Source: Conexibacter arvalis
Lineage (GTDB): Bacteria; Actinomycetota; Thermoleophilia; Solirubrobacterales; Solirubrobacteraceae
DNA length: 64,000 bases
Assembly (NCBI RefSeq): GCF_014199525.1
Contig: NZ_JACHNU010000005.1
Span: 62,001 to 126,000 of the forward strand
Reading direction: 5' to 3'
Part shown: piece by piece, positions 46,984 through 55,737 of the stretch
Layout: every line of letters starts with the position of its first letter
How positions within the stretch are numbered: the stretch's first letter is position 1
Translations under genes and position numbers: made by a program
The notes under the pieces: model-generated
Databases searched by the model: none
What the model was told of the DNA's origin: nothing
Seen by the model: only the letters and a program-made list of their open reading frames with translations

Positions 46984-47082
46984 GCAGGCGCCGGGACGGC
47001 GCGGCGGTCCCGGCCGGTGCGGCTGGAGCCTGGCCCGCCGGCGCGCCAGCCCGACCCGCCCGGATCGCATGGAAGGGGCGGA

Positions 47083-47101
47083 TTAGGGTAGCCTAACTCG
47101 C
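47083..47101 (+). promoter_or_regulatory. DtxR/IdeR-type iron box upstream of siderophore permease
   Basis: TTAGGGTAGCCTAACTCGC matches the DtxR/IdeR consensus TTAGGTTAGCCTAACCTAA at 14 of the first 15 positions. It ends one base before the GTG start at 47103, so the mRNA may be leaderless or have a very short leader. Iron-loaded repressor would shut off uptake. No dtxR/ideR gene is in the window. Confidence 0.85.
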
Positions 47102-47102
47102 C

Positions 47103-48101
47103 GTGTCGCCGCCGTCCCGCAGCGCCGGTCTGATCGCCGCCTCGCTGGCGCTCGCCGTCGCCGTCATGCTGAGCCTCGCGCTCGGCGCCAAGTCGATCCC
47201 GCTCGCGGACGTCGTGCACGATCTGTTCCAGAACGACGGCTCGCAGAACGCGACGATCGTCCACGAGTTGCGGATCCCGCGCACGCTGCTGGGGCTGGCG
47301 GTCGGGATCGCGCTCGGCCTCGCCGGCGCGCTGATGCAGGCGCTGACGCGCAACCCGCTCGCCGACCCCGGCCTGCTCGGCGTCAACGCCGGCGCCGCGG
47401 CGGCGGTCGTCGCCGCGGTCGGGATCTTCGGGATCAGCGGCCTCGCCGGCTACGTCTGGTTCGCGTTCCTCGGCGCCGGGCTGGCGGCGGTCGTCGTCTA
47501 CCTGCTCGCCGCCGGCGGGAGCGGCGGCGCGACTCCGGTCCGCCTCGCGCTCGCCGGCACGGCCGTGACCGCGGCGCTGCTCGCGCTGACGCAGGCGATC
47601 ACGCTGCTCGACAGAGAGGCGTTCGAGACCTGGCGGTTCTGGTGGGTCGGCTCGCTCGCCGGCCGCGACTCCGAGACGCTCGCCGGGGTCGCGCCGTTCC
47701 TGATCGCCGGCACCGTGCTGGCGCTGCTGCTCGCGCGCCCGCTCAACGCGCTCGCGCTCGGCGACGACGCCGGCCGCGCGCTCGGCGCCCACGTCCACCG
47801 CACGCGTCTGCTCGGCGGCGTCGCGATCACGCTGCTGTGCGGCGCGGCGACCGCCGCCGCCGGCCCGATCGCGTTCATCGGGCTGACGATCCCGCACATC
47901 GCGCGCGCGATCGTCGGCCCCGACCAACGCTGGGTGCTCGCGTACTCGGTCGTGCTCGCGCCGCTGCTGCTGCTCGTCGCCGACGTCGTCGGACGGCTGC
48001 TGGTGCGGCCCGGCGAGTTGCAGGTCGGGATCGTCTGCGCCTTCGTCGGCGCGCCGGTCTTCCTGATGCTGGTCCGCCGGCGGAGGATCGCGCAGCTCTG
48101 A
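47103..48101 (+). CDS. Ferric-siderophore ABC transporter permease (FecCD family), first
   Basis: 332 residues, GTG start. Nine or ten membrane helices. FecCD marks: LRIPRTLLGLAVGIALGLAG, ALMQALTRNPLADPGLLGVN and GPIAFIGLTIPHIARAIVGP. Forms the membrane channel with the second permease; overlaps it by one base (TGATG). Imports iron-siderophore delivered by a binding protein, probably the one encoded at 56921. Confidence 0.93.
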   Translation: MSPPSRSAGLIAASLALAVAVMLSLALGAKSIPLADVVHDLFQNDGSQNATIVHELRIPRTLLGLAVGIALGLAGALMQALTRNPLADPGLLGVNAGAAAAVVAAVGIFGISGLAGYVWFAFLGAGLAAVVVYLLAAGGSGGATPVRLALAGTAVTAALLALTQAITLLDREAFETWRFWWVGSLAGRDSETLAGVAPFLIAGTVLALLLARPLNALALGDDAGRALGAHVHRTRLLGGVAITLLCGAATAAAGPIAFIGLTIPHIARAIVGPDQRWVLAYSVVLAPLLLLVADVVGRLLVRPGELQVGIVCAFVGAPVFLMLVRRRRIAQL

Positions 48102-49204
48102 TGGCGCAGCTGCTCGCAGAGCCGCCGAGCCCGCCGGAGCCGCCGCGCGCGGTCCGCGTCGAGGTCCGCGGCCGCGTGCTGCGGACGCCGGGCGGCGCCG
48201 TCGCGGTGCGGGTCGACCCGCGCACCGTCGCCGTCTGCCTAGTGCTCGTCGCGCTGCTGCTGGCGCTGGCGGTCGTCGGCGTCGGCACCGGCGACTACCC
48301 GCTGTCGGCCGGCGAGGTGATCTCGACGCTGCTCGGCGGCGGCGACCAGTCGAGCGCGTTCATCGTCGAGACGCTGCGACTGCCGCGCGTGCTGTGCGCG
48401 CTGCTGGTCGGCGGGGCGCTCGGCCTCGCCGGCGCGATCTTCCAGACGATCACGCGCAACCCGCTCGGCAGCCCCGACGTCGTCGGCTTCACCTACGGCT
48501 CGGCGGCCGGCGCGGTCGCGGCGATCACGCTGCTCGGCGTCGACGGCCCCGGCGTCTCGGCCGGCGCGGTCGCCGGCGGCCTGGCGACGGCGGCGCTCGT
48601 GCTCGCGCTGGCGTGGCGCCACGGGATCCAGGGCTACCGGCTCGTGCTCGTCGGGATCGGCCTCGGGCTGCTGCTGCGGTCGCTGACCGACTACCTCCTG
48701 ACGCGCGCCAGATACGAGGACGCGGTCAGCGCCGTGATCTGGATCACCGGCAGCCTCAACGGCCGCGGCTGGGAGCAGGTGCGGCCGCTCGCGCTCGCGC
48801 TCGCGCTGCTGATCCCGGCGGCGCTGCTGCTGGGCCGCACGCTGCGGACGCTGGAGCTCGGCGACGAGCTGGCGCGGGCGCTCGGCGCCCCGGTCGAGCG
48901 CGGCCGCGTCGCGCTGGTCGTCGTCGCCGTCGCGCTGACGGCCGTCGCGACCGCCGCCGCCGGCCCGATCGCCTTCGTCGCGCTCTCAGCGCCGCAGATC
49001 GCGCGGCGGCTGACGCGCGCCCCCGGCCCCAACCTCGTCGCCTCGATGCTGCTGGGCGCGGTCCTCCTGCAGGGCAGCGACCTCGCGGCGCAGCGGCTGT
49101 GGCCGGGGCGCGACCTGCCGGTCGGCGTCGTCACCGGCGTCGTCGGCGGGCTCTTCCTCTGCTGGCTGCTGGCCCGCGAATGGCGCGGGAGGCGCCGCAC
49201 ATGA
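48101..49204 (+). CDS. Ferric-siderophore ABC transporter permease (FecCD family), second
   Basis: 367 residues. Pro-rich cytoplasmic start, then FecCD helices. LRLPRVLCALLVGGALGLAG, AIFQTITRNPLGSPDVVGFT and GPIAFVALSAPQIARRL are the counterparts of the first permease; GSLNGRGWEQV is also typical. Overlaps the ATPase gene (ATGA). Confidence 0.93.
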   Translation: MAQLLAEPPSPPEPPRAVRVEVRGRVLRTPGGAVAVRVDPRTVAVCLVLVALLLALAVVGVGTGDYPLSAGEVISTLLGGGDQSSAFIVETLRLPRVLCALLVGGALGLAGAIFQTITRNPLGSPDVVGFTYGSAAGAVAAITLLGVDGPGVSAGAVAGGLATAALVLALAWRHGIQGYRLVLVGIGLGLLLRSLTDYLLTRARYEDAVSAVIWITGSLNGRGWEQVRPLALALALLIPAALLLGRTLRTLELGDELARALGAPVERGRVALVVVAVALTAVATAAAGPIAFVALSAPQIARRLTRAPGPNLVASMLLGAVLLQGSDLAAQRLWPGRDLPVGVVTGVVGGLFLCWLLAREWRGRRRT

Positions 49205-50025
49205 TGAGCAGCACGACCACAACCGCGGGCGACGCCCGCCTCTCGGGCCGCGACCTGCGGCTCGGCTACGACGAGCGGCTCGTCGTCGACGGCCTCGACG
49301 TGACGGTTCCGGACGGATCGTTCACCGTCGTCGTCGGCCCGAACGCCTGCGGCAAGTCGACGCTGCTGCGCGCGCTGGCGCGGATGCTGAAGCCGCGCGC
49401 CGGCACCGTCCTGCTCGACGGCGACGACATCCGCTCGCAGCCGGCGAAGGCGGTCGCGCGGCGGCTCGGCCTGCTGCCGCAGAGCCCGACCGCGCCCGAC
49501 GCGATCACCGTCGCCGATCTCGTGGCGCGCGGCCGCTACCCGCATCAGCGGCTGCTGCGCCAGTGGGGCCCCGAGGACGAGCGCGCCGTCTCGGAGGCGC
49601 TCGCGGCGACCGGCACGACCGCGCTCGCCGAGCGGGCCGTCGACGAGCTGTCGGGCGGCCAGCGCCAGCGCGTCTGGCTGGCGATGGCGCTGGCGCAGGA
49701 GACGCCGCTGCTGCTGCTCGACGAGCCGACGACCTTCCTCGACATCGCCCATCAGATCGAGGTGCTCGACCTCTGCGCCGACCTGCGCGACCGCCATGGC
49801 CGCACGCTCGTCGCCGTGCTCCACGACCTCAACCACGCCTGCCGCTACGCGACCCACCTGATCGCGATGCGCGACGGCGCGATCGTCGCGGAGGGCGCGC
49901 CGGCCGAGGTCGTCGACGCGGCGCTGGTCGAGGCGGTCTTCGGCTTGCCGTGCCGCGTGATCGACGATCCCGAGACGGGGACGCCGCTGGTCGTGCCGGC
50001 CGCGCGCGCCCGGCGCGAGGGCTGA
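49201..50025 (+). CDS. Ferric-siderophore ABC transporter ATP-binding protein
   Basis: 274 residues. Walker A GPNACGKSTLL, Q-loop LLPQSP, signature ELSGGQRQRVW, Walker B LLLLDEPTTFLD, H-loop VLHDLNHA. FecE/FepC type (YDERLVVDGLDVTVPDG start). Powers the two permeases encoded just upstream. A hairpin ends the operon. Confidence 0.94.
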   Translation: MMSSTTTTAGDARLSGRDLRLGYDERLVVDGLDVTVPDGSFTVVVGPNACGKSTLLRALARMLKPRAGTVLLDGDDIRSQPAKAVARRLGLLPQSPTAPDAITVADLVARGRYPHQRLLRQWGPEDERAVSEALAATGTTALAERAVDELSGGQRQRVWLAMALAQETPLLLLDEPTTFLDIAHQIEVLDLCADLRDRHGRTLVAVLHDLNHACRYATHLIAMRDGAIVAEGAPAEVVDAALVEAVFGLPCRVIDDPETGTPLVVPAARARREG

Positions 50026-50047
50026 GCCGCAAGAGGAGGGTGACGAC

Positions 50048-50091
50048 CGCGGCTCCGGGTGCGTCGGGGGGTGACGAGCACCGGAGCCGCG
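50048..50091 (+). terminator. Hairpin ending the siderophore permease operon
   Basis: CGCGGCTCCGG (50048-50058) pairs with CCGGAGCCGCG (50081-50091) over a 22-nt loop, starting 22 nt after the ATPase stop. Confidence 0.6.
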
Positions 50092-50361
50092 GGCGCCGTG
50101 ACGCGCGTCGCGGCGGGAGTGCGCAGGTCGGTTGTCGAAGGGCCGAGCCGGGGGGAACGGCGGGCTCTCCTGACGCCTGCGGCGGAACCGCCGCGCCGAC
50201 GAGCCGGATCCAGGGGAGCGGAACCGGCAGGTCGTTCGCGCGTATGGCTACAGAGGAGATCATGCCCCGTTCTCGCCCCTCGCAACAGTCCGATCAGTAG
50301 TCCGTCGCGGACTAGGGGGCCCCGCGGGGCATTCCGGCGCCCCGGGGCGGCACGCTGCCGC
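50092..50361. other. Gene-free stretch before the padR promoter
   Basis: No convincing gene is seen on either strand. It holds an 18-codon frame (about 50244-50300) with GAGGAG ahead of an internal ATG, and a GGGGCCCCGCGGGGC inverted stretch near 50317. I see no riboswitch or small-RNA signature. Confidence 0.4.
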
Positions 50362-50390
50362 TTGCTTCCGTCGACCGCGTTCTCTAGCCT
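50362..50390 (+). promoter_or_regulatory. Candidate promoter of the padR-ABC operon
   Basis: TTGCTT (50362-50367) and TAGCCT (50385-50390) are spaced by 17 bp and lie 64 bp before the padR start. Moderate match to a vegetative promoter; the segment is locally less GC-rich. Confidence 0.45.
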
Positions 50391-50454
50391 CGCTCGCACC
50401 GGTCACACCTCCGATGGGCGGAGCGGGACCAGGGGGAGGAGCAGCTTCAGGGGC

Positions 50455-51012
50455 ATGAAGTCCAACGTCAAGTCGGCCGTGCTGAGCTTGGTGATCGAGC
50501 GCCCGACCGGCGGCGCCGACGTCTGCCGCCGCTTCGAGGACCGTTTCGAGGGACTGCTGGAATCGCGTCGCAACCACATCTACGACGCGCTCGCGCAGCT
50601 CGCCCGCGGCGGCCTCGTCGAGCGCATACCGCTCGAGGAGAGCGACGCCGACGACCGCGGCAGGCTGCTCGGCTTCCGCGCGACCGCGAAGGGCGCGCGC
50701 GCCTACCGCAGCTGGATACGGCAGCAGATCCCCGCTTCCAAGGAGGCTCGCCAGGAGGCGCTGGTGCGCATCGCCGCGACGCAGGCGCACGACGTCGACA
50801 ACGCGCTGCGGCTGCTGGCCGAGTACGAGCGCGCGGTGCTCGACGTCGCCCGCCGCGCGCTGCCCGCGCCCGACGGCACCGTGATCGACGAGCTGCTCGC
50901 GGAGGAGCGCCAGGACGTCGCCGAGGCCGAGCTGCGCTGGATCCGGCGCGCCCGCGCGCGCCTGCGCGAGAGCGCCGGCCGCGCATGGGCCGCGGTCGAG
51001 CACTCGGCGTGA
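50455..51012 (+). CDS. PadR-family transcriptional regulator
   Basis: 185 residues. Winged-HTH at residues about 5-80: VKSAVLSLVIERPTGGADVC, ESRRNHIYDALAQLARGGLV, and RGRLLGFRATAKGARAYRSW; then a long helical dimer domain (about 95-185, LRLLAEYERAVLDVARRAL). PadR proteins usually repress adjacent transporter genes and respond to the exported compound. It heads an operon with two ABC ATPases, a permease and uppS, so it likely controls them. Confidence 0.85.
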   Translation: MKSNVKSAVLSLVIERPTGGADVCRRFEDRFEGLLESRRNHIYDALAQLARGGLVERIPLEESDADDRGRLLGFRATAKGARAYRSWIRQQIPASKEARQEALVRIAATQAHDVDNALRLLAEYERAVLDVARRALPAPDGTVIDELLAEERQDVAEAELRWIRRARARLRESAGRAWAAVEHSA

Positions 51013-51018
51013 GCGACG

Positions 51019-51762
51019 ATGAGCCTGCTCGTCCTCGACGGGGTCACGAAGCGGTTCGCGCGCGGCGGCAGGCGGCGGCGTGAGCGCCTCGCGCTGCACG
51101 ACGCGTCGCTGGAGCTGCGCGCCGGCGAGCTCGTCTCGGTCTGGGGCCAGCGCCGCTCCGGCCGCACGACGCTGCTGCGCGTCGCCGGCGGCGTCGTGGC
51201 GCCGACCTGCGGCGCGGTCCGCTTCGACGGGCGCGACCTGCGCGAGCGGTCGATGCTCGGCGTTCCGGGCGGGATCGGCTACTGCCAGCGGGAGTTCTCC
51301 TCGGTGATCGGCGAGGCGGTCGTCGAGCACGTCGCCGCGCCGCTGCTCGGCGGGCGTCGAACGACGGCCGAGGCGGAGGCGGCCGCGTACCGTGCGCTGC
51401 GGCGCGTCGGCGCCACCGGCTGCGCCGAGCTGGAGCCGGACGAGCTCGACCACGGCGAGACGATCCGCGTCGCGATCGCGCGGGCGCTGGTGAGCGGGCC
51501 GCGCCTGCTGCTGATCGACGAGCCGGCGGTCGGGCTGGCGCCGACGGCGAGCGGCGCCGGCGCGCTGTACCGGCTGCTGGAGTCGCTCGCGCACGACGAC
51601 GGGATCGCGGTGCTGACGACCGTCGACGAGGCGAGCGGCCTGTGCGGTGCCGACCGCGCGCTGACGATCGACGCCGGCGAGCTGCACGGCCAGCTGACGC
51701 CGCCGGCGCCGGTCGCGGCGGTCTTCGAGCTCGACGCGCGCCGCGCCCGTCCCTCCGCCTGA
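51019..51762 (+). CDS. Degenerate ABC ATPase-like subunit
   Basis: 247 residues with the ABC fold but damaged catalytic motifs. Walker A reads GQRRSGRTTLL, with Arg in place of the essential Lys. The signature LSGGQ is replaced by LDHGETIRVAIARAL. Walker B is intact (LLLIDEPAVGLAP), but the H-loop His is missing (LTTVDEASGL). The Q-loop Gln is present (IGYCQREFSS). It probably binds nucleotide weakly and pairs with the canonical ATPase encoded 9 nt downstream. Confidence 0.8.
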   Translation: MSLLVLDGVTKRFARGGRRRRERLALHDASLELRAGELVSVWGQRRSGRTTLLRVAGGVVAPTCGAVRFDGRDLRERSMLGVPGGIGYCQREFSSVIGEAVVEHVAAPLLGGRRTTAEAEAAAYRALRRVGATGCAELEPDELDHGETIRVAIARALVSGPRLLLIDEPAVGLAPTASGAGALYRLLESLAHDDGIAVLTTVDEASGLCGADRALTIDAGELHGQLTPPAPVAAVFELDARRARPSA

Positions 51763-51771
51763 CGCCCGTCG

Positions 51772-52533
51772 ATGCTCGCGCTCGAAGCGGTCGTCAAGCA
51801 CTTCGCCGAGGGCGACGAGGTCGTCCGCGCCGTCGACGGCGTCGAGCTGCGCGTCGCGGCCGGCGAGGTCGTCGCGCTGTACGGGCCGAGCGGCTCGGGG
51901 AAGTCGACGCTGCTGCAGCTGGCGGCCGCGCTGCTGCGGCCGGACGCCGGGCGGGTGACCTTCGAGGGCCGCGACCTCGCGCGCCTCTCCGGCGCCGCGG
52001 CCGCCGACTACCGGCGCGACGAGCTCGGCTTCATCATGCAGGAGTTCCATCTGATGAAGGGCGTGAGCGCGGTCGAGAACGCCGGCACGAAGCTGCTCGC
52101 GGCCTCCGTCGACCCGGCGGCCGCGCGCCGGCGGGCGACCGAGTGGCTCGACCGCGTCGGCCTTGGGCATCGCGTCTCGGCGCCGCCGGAGCGGCTGTCG
52201 GGCGGCGAGCGCCAGCGGGTCGCGATCGCACGGGCGCTGACCAACGAGCCGCGCCTGATCCTCGCCGACGAGCCGACCGGCAGCCTCGACAGCAGACGCG
52301 GCGAGGAGATCCTGCGGCTGCTGCGCGAGATCGCGCGCGACCGCGGCGCCGGCGTGCTGCTCGTCACCCACGACCCGCGCGCCGCCGAGGTCGCCGACCG
52401 CGTCGAGCGGCTGGTCGACGGCCGGCTGGCGGCCGGCGGCGGCGGGGAGGAGGCGCCAGCGGCGCGCGGCGGCGCGGTGGTCGGCGGCGCGGCCGGCGAG
52501 CCGGTCTCGCCGCCCGGCGCGACCGGGAGCTGA
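51772..52533 (+). CDS. ABC transporter ATP-binding protein (MacB/LolD type)
   Basis: 253 residues. Fully canonical: Walker A GPSGSGKSTLLQL, Q-loop GFIMQEFHLMKGVSAVEN, signature RLSGGERQRVAIARAL, Walker B LILADEPTGSLD, H-loop LVTHDPRAAE. This is the class that works with FtsX/MacB-type permeases. The Gly/Ala/Pro-rich tail after about 225 is unusual. Sits between the degenerate ATPase and the large permease. Confidence 0.93.
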   Translation: MLALEAVVKHFAEGDEVVRAVDGVELRVAAGEVVALYGPSGSGKSTLLQLAAALLRPDAGRVTFEGRDLARLSGAAAADYRRDELGFIMQEFHLMKGVSAVENAGTKLLAASVDPAAARRRATEWLDRVGLGHRVSAPPERLSGGERQRVAIARALTNEPRLILADEPTGSLDSRRGEEILRLLREIARDRGAGVLLVTHDPRAAEVADRVERLVDGRLAAGGGGEEAPAARGGAVVGGAAGEPVSPPGATGS

Positions 52534-52536
52534 CCG

Positions 52537-55089
52537 GTGCTGCCGCTGCGGACGCTGCTCTACTTCTACCGCCGCCGCCTGCGCGTCCACTGGATGCAGG
52601 AGCTGCTGGCGGCGGTCGGGATCGCGACCGGCGTCGCGCTCGTCTTCGGGGTCCAGGTCGCGAACACGAGCATCACCGGCTCCGCGCGCCAGATCGTCGA
52701 GGGCATCACCGGCGAGGCGACGCTCCAGCTCTCCGCGCGCGACACGACCGGGTTCGACCGGGAGGTGCTCGCGGCGGTGAAGGCCGCGCCCGGGGTGGAG
52801 CGGGCGGCCGGCGTGCTCGAGCAGCGCGCGACGGTCGCGTACGAGGGCCGCCGCATCTCGGTCGACCTCGTCGGGATCGACCGCGACCTGCCGCGGCTCG
52901 GCGGGACCGGCGCGCGCAGCTTCCAGCTCGGCGGGCTGCTGCTCCAGCGCGCGATCGCGCTGCCGGAGGCGGTCGGCGACGTGCTCGAGCTGCCGGCGCT
53001 CGCGACCGGCTCGCCCGCCGCGCACGTCGCGCTCGGCGTCCGCGGCCGGGCGCGCTCGATCGAGGTGGCGGCCGTGCTCGGGCGCGAGTCGATCGGCGGG
53101 CTGTCGGGCTCGACGCTGGCGGTCGTCTCGCTCCCGTACGCGCAGGACCTGGCGCGGCTGCCGGGGCGGCTGTCGCGCCTCTTCGTCGTCGCCGAGCCCG
53201 GGAGGGAGCAGCAGGCGCGCGCCTCGCTGGAGCGGATCGCCGCCGACCGGCTGACCGTCTCGTCGATCGACCACGAGACCCGCCTGCTGGAGCAGGCGAC
53301 CGGGCCGATCGACCAGTCGACCGGGCTGTTCGCGGCGATCAGCGCCTTCGTCGGCGTGCTGTTCGTCTTCAACGCGATGCTGCTGACCGTCCCCGAGCGG
53401 CGCCGCTTCATCGCCGACCTGCGGATCCTTGGCTACCGCCCCGGCCAGATCGTCCAGATCCTGCTCTCGCAGGCGGCGGCGCTCGGGCTCGCGGCGTCGG
53501 CGGTCGGCGTCGTCGTCGGCTATCTGCTGTCGCGGACGGCGGCGCAGCACCCGCCGGGCTACCTCGCGCTCGCCTTCCCGATCGGGCTCGAGCCGGTGAT
53601 CGAGCCGGCCGCGATCGTGCTCGCGCTGGTCGGCGGCGTCGCGGCCGCGTGCCTCGCGGCGGCCCAGCCGCTGCTCGACCTGCGCGCCGGCCGGGCCGTC
53701 GACGCCGTCTTCGGCGAGCACGGCGAGCCGGGGCACGCGATCAGCCGCCGGACCCGCGTCGCGATGGCGTACGCCGGCACGCTGCTGATCGCCGCGGCGA
53801 CGGTCGTCGCGCTCGCTGCCCCGTCGCTGACGGTCGTCGGCGTCGGCCTGCTCGCGCTCGCCGTCGTGCTGTTCGTGCCGGCGGCCTTCACGGCCGTCCT
53901 GTGGCTGGCCGAGCGGGTCGCGCTGCGCGGGCGCTTCAACATGCTCCTGCTGGCCGTGCGGGCGCTGCGCGCGACGACCGTCCGCTCGCTCGCGCTGGCG
54001 GCGACCGGCGCGGTCGCCGTCTTCGGGACCGTCGCGATCGAAGGCGCCCACGACAACCTCCTCGACGGGCTCTACGAGGACTACGCCGAGTACGCCGGCA
54101 CCGCCGACGTGTGGGTGTCGACGCCCGACGACGACCTCGCGCTGCAGCCGTTCGACGCCGACGGGATGGCGGCGCAGGTCGCGGGCGTCGACGGGGTGCG
54201 GGCAGTGCGCGAGTACCGCGGCGGGCTGCTCGACCTCGGCGATCGGCGCGTGTGGGTGATCGGCCGGCCGCCCGAGGACGCGATGCCGGTGCCGCGCAGC
54301 CAGATCGTCGACGGCGATCCCGACGCGGCGATGCGACGGCTGCGCGCGGGCGGCTGGATCACGGTCTCGCGCCAGCTCGCCGAGACGCAGGAGGCCGGCG
54401 TCGGCGACCTGTTCGCGCTGCCGACGCCGACCGGCACCGCGCGCTTCAGGATCGCCGCGACGACGACCAACCTTGGCTGGGGCGCCGGCGCCGTCGTGCT
54501 CAACGGCGACGACCACCGCGCGCGCTGGCCGCGCGAGTCGCCGACGGCGCTCGAGGTCGACGTCGAGCCCGGCGCCGACCCCGCCGCCGTCGCCGCGGCG
54601 ATCGACACGGCGCTCGGTCCGGGGAGCGCGCTGCAGGTGCAGGCGACCGCCGACCGCATGGCGCACGCGAATGCGCTCGCACGCGACGGCCTGGCGCGCC
54701 TCTCGCAGATCGCGCTGCTGCTGCTGATCGCGGCGGTGCTCGCGATGGCGTCGGCGATGGGCGCGGGGATCTGGCAGCGCCGGGCGACCTTCGCGCAGCT
54801 GCGGATCGAGGGCTTCCGCGCCGCGAAGCTGTGGCGCGCGCTGCTGCTGGAGACCGGGATCGTGCTCGGCACCGGCTGCCTCACCGGCGCGCTGGCCGGC
54901 ATCTACGGGCACTGGCTGGGGAACCGCTGGCTGGAGCTGACGACCGGCTATCCGGCGCCGTTCGACGTGACCGCGGGCCAGACGGTCCTCACCTGCGTGC
55001 TGGTCGCGGCGGCGGCGCTGGCCGTGAGCGCGGTGCCCGGCTACCTCGTCGCACGGACGCCGGCGCGGCTGGGGCTTGACGCGACGTGA
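52537..55089 (+). CDS. Large FtsX/MacB-type ABC permease
   Basis: 850 residues, GTG start. Two FtsX modules: an N-terminal helix (about 22-45), an extracytoplasmic domain (about 45-255), a three-helix block (about 268-390, FAAISAFVGVLFVFNAMLL), a middle pair of helices, a second extracytoplasmic domain (about 500-700) and a final three-helix block (about 720-840). Such permeases move lipids or lipoproteins, or act as mechanotransmitters, rather than import solutes. No AGA codons found, unlike mreC-rodA. Overlaps uppS (GTGA). Confidence 0.88.
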   Translation: MLPLRTLLYFYRRRLRVHWMQELLAAVGIATGVALVFGVQVANTSITGSARQIVEGITGEATLQLSARDTTGFDREVLAAVKAAPGVERAAGVLEQRATVAYEGRRISVDLVGIDRDLPRLGGTGARSFQLGGLLLQRAIALPEAVGDVLELPALATGSPAAHVALGVRGRARSIEVAAVLGRESIGGLSGSTLAVVSLPYAQDLARLPGRLSRLFVVAEPGREQQARASLERIAADRLTVSSIDHETRLLEQATGPIDQSTGLFAAISAFVGVLFVFNAMLLTVPERRRFIADLRILGYRPGQIVQILLSQAAALGLAASAVGVVVGYLLSRTAAQHPPGYLALAFPIGLEPVIEPAAIVLALVGGVAAACLAAAQPLLDLRAGRAVDAVFGEHGEPGHAISRRTRVAMAYAGTLLIAAATVVALAAPSLTVVGVGLLALAVVLFVPAAFTAVLWLAERVALRGRFNMLLLAVRALRATTVRSLALAATGAVAVFGTVAIEGAHDNLLDGLYEDYAEYAGTADVWVSTPDDDLALQPFDADGMAAQVAGVDGVRAVREYRGGLLDLGDRRVWVIGRPPEDAMPVPRSQIVDGDPDAAMRRLRAGGWITVSRQLAETQEAGVGDLFALPTPTGTARFRIAATTTNLGWGAGAVVLNGDDHRARWPRESPTALEVDVEPGADPAAVAAAIDTALGPGSALQVQATADRMAHANALARDGLARLSQIALLLLIAAVLAMASAMGAGIWQRRATFAQLRIEGFRAAKLWRALLLETGIVLGTGCLTGALAGIYGHWLGNRWLELTTGYPAPFDVTAGQTVLTCVLVAAAALAVSAVPGYLVARTPARLGLDAT

Positions 55090-55730
55090 GCGGCCGGCGC
55101 CCGCGCTACGTCGCGATCATCACCGACGGCAACGGCCGCTGGGCGCAGCGCCGCGGCCTGCCGGTGTGGGAGGGCCACCGGGCCGGCGCGGAGAACGTGC
55201 GCGAGCGGCTGCGCGACGCCGCCGAGCTCGGGATCGAGGAGCTGACGATCTACGCCTTCTCGACCGAGAACTGGTCGCGCTCGCCGGAGGAGGTCGCGAA
55301 CCTGATGACGCTGATGCGCGTCTACGTCGAGCGCGAGACGCCGCGGCTGCACGCCGAGGGGGTCCGCATGCGGTTCATCGGCCGGCGCGCCGACCCGCTC
55401 CCGGCCGACGTGATCGCGGCGATGGAGTGGGCTGAGGAGCTGACCGCGGGCAACGACCGGCTGACCTTCTTCGTCCCGTTCAACTACGGCGGCCGCGCCG
55501 AGATCGTCGACGCCGCGCGCACCTTCACGGGCAGCAGCGAGGAGGAGTTCCGCCGCCACCTCTACGCGCCGGAGATGCACGACCCCGAGCTGCTGATCCG
55601 CACGAGCGGCGAGCAGCGGCTGTCGAACTACCTCCTGTGGCAGGCGGCCGGCGCACGGCTCGTCTTCCGTGACGAGCTGTGGCCCGACTTCGGCCGGGAG
55701 GCGTTCGAGGAGTCGCTGCGGACGGGATGA
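55086..55730 (+). CDS. Cis-prenyltransferase (UppS family)
   Basis: 214 residues, slightly short. Catalytic Asp in YVAIITDGNGRWAQRRGLPV, GHRAGAENVRERL, LTIYAFSTENWSRSPEEV, and the C-terminal LLIRTSGEQRLSNYLLWQ with ELWPDF. Condenses isopentenyl units in cis onto an allylic diphosphate, as for undecaprenyl or shorter chains. It overlaps the ABC permease gene and is convergent, 7 bp apart, with a DUF2600 terpene-cyclase-like gene. Whether this is the housekeeping UppS or a dedicated one cannot be told. Confidence 0.88.
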   Translation: MSGRRPRYVAIITDGNGRWAQRRGLPVWEGHRAGAENVRERLRDAAELGIEELTIYAFSTENWSRSPEEVANLMTLMRVYVERETPRLHAEGVRMRFIGRRADPLPADVIAAMEWAEELTAGNDRLTFFVPFNYGGRAEIVDAARTFTGSSEEEFRRHLYAPEMHDPELLIRTSGEQRLSNYLLWQAAGARLVFRDELWPDFGREAFEESLRTG

Positions 55731-55737
55731 GCGCCGG

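Noticed and set aside
50244-50300. An 18-codon frame with GAGGAG upstream
   Set aside because: Too short, no conserved feature, and no coupling to a neighbouring gene.
50260-54912. A 1550-codon open frame on the minus strand across the PadR-ABC-permease region
   Set aside because: It is antisense to genes with clear domains, has Arg/Ala/Gln/Asp-rich low-complexity composition and no motif; long antisense frames are expected at this GC content.
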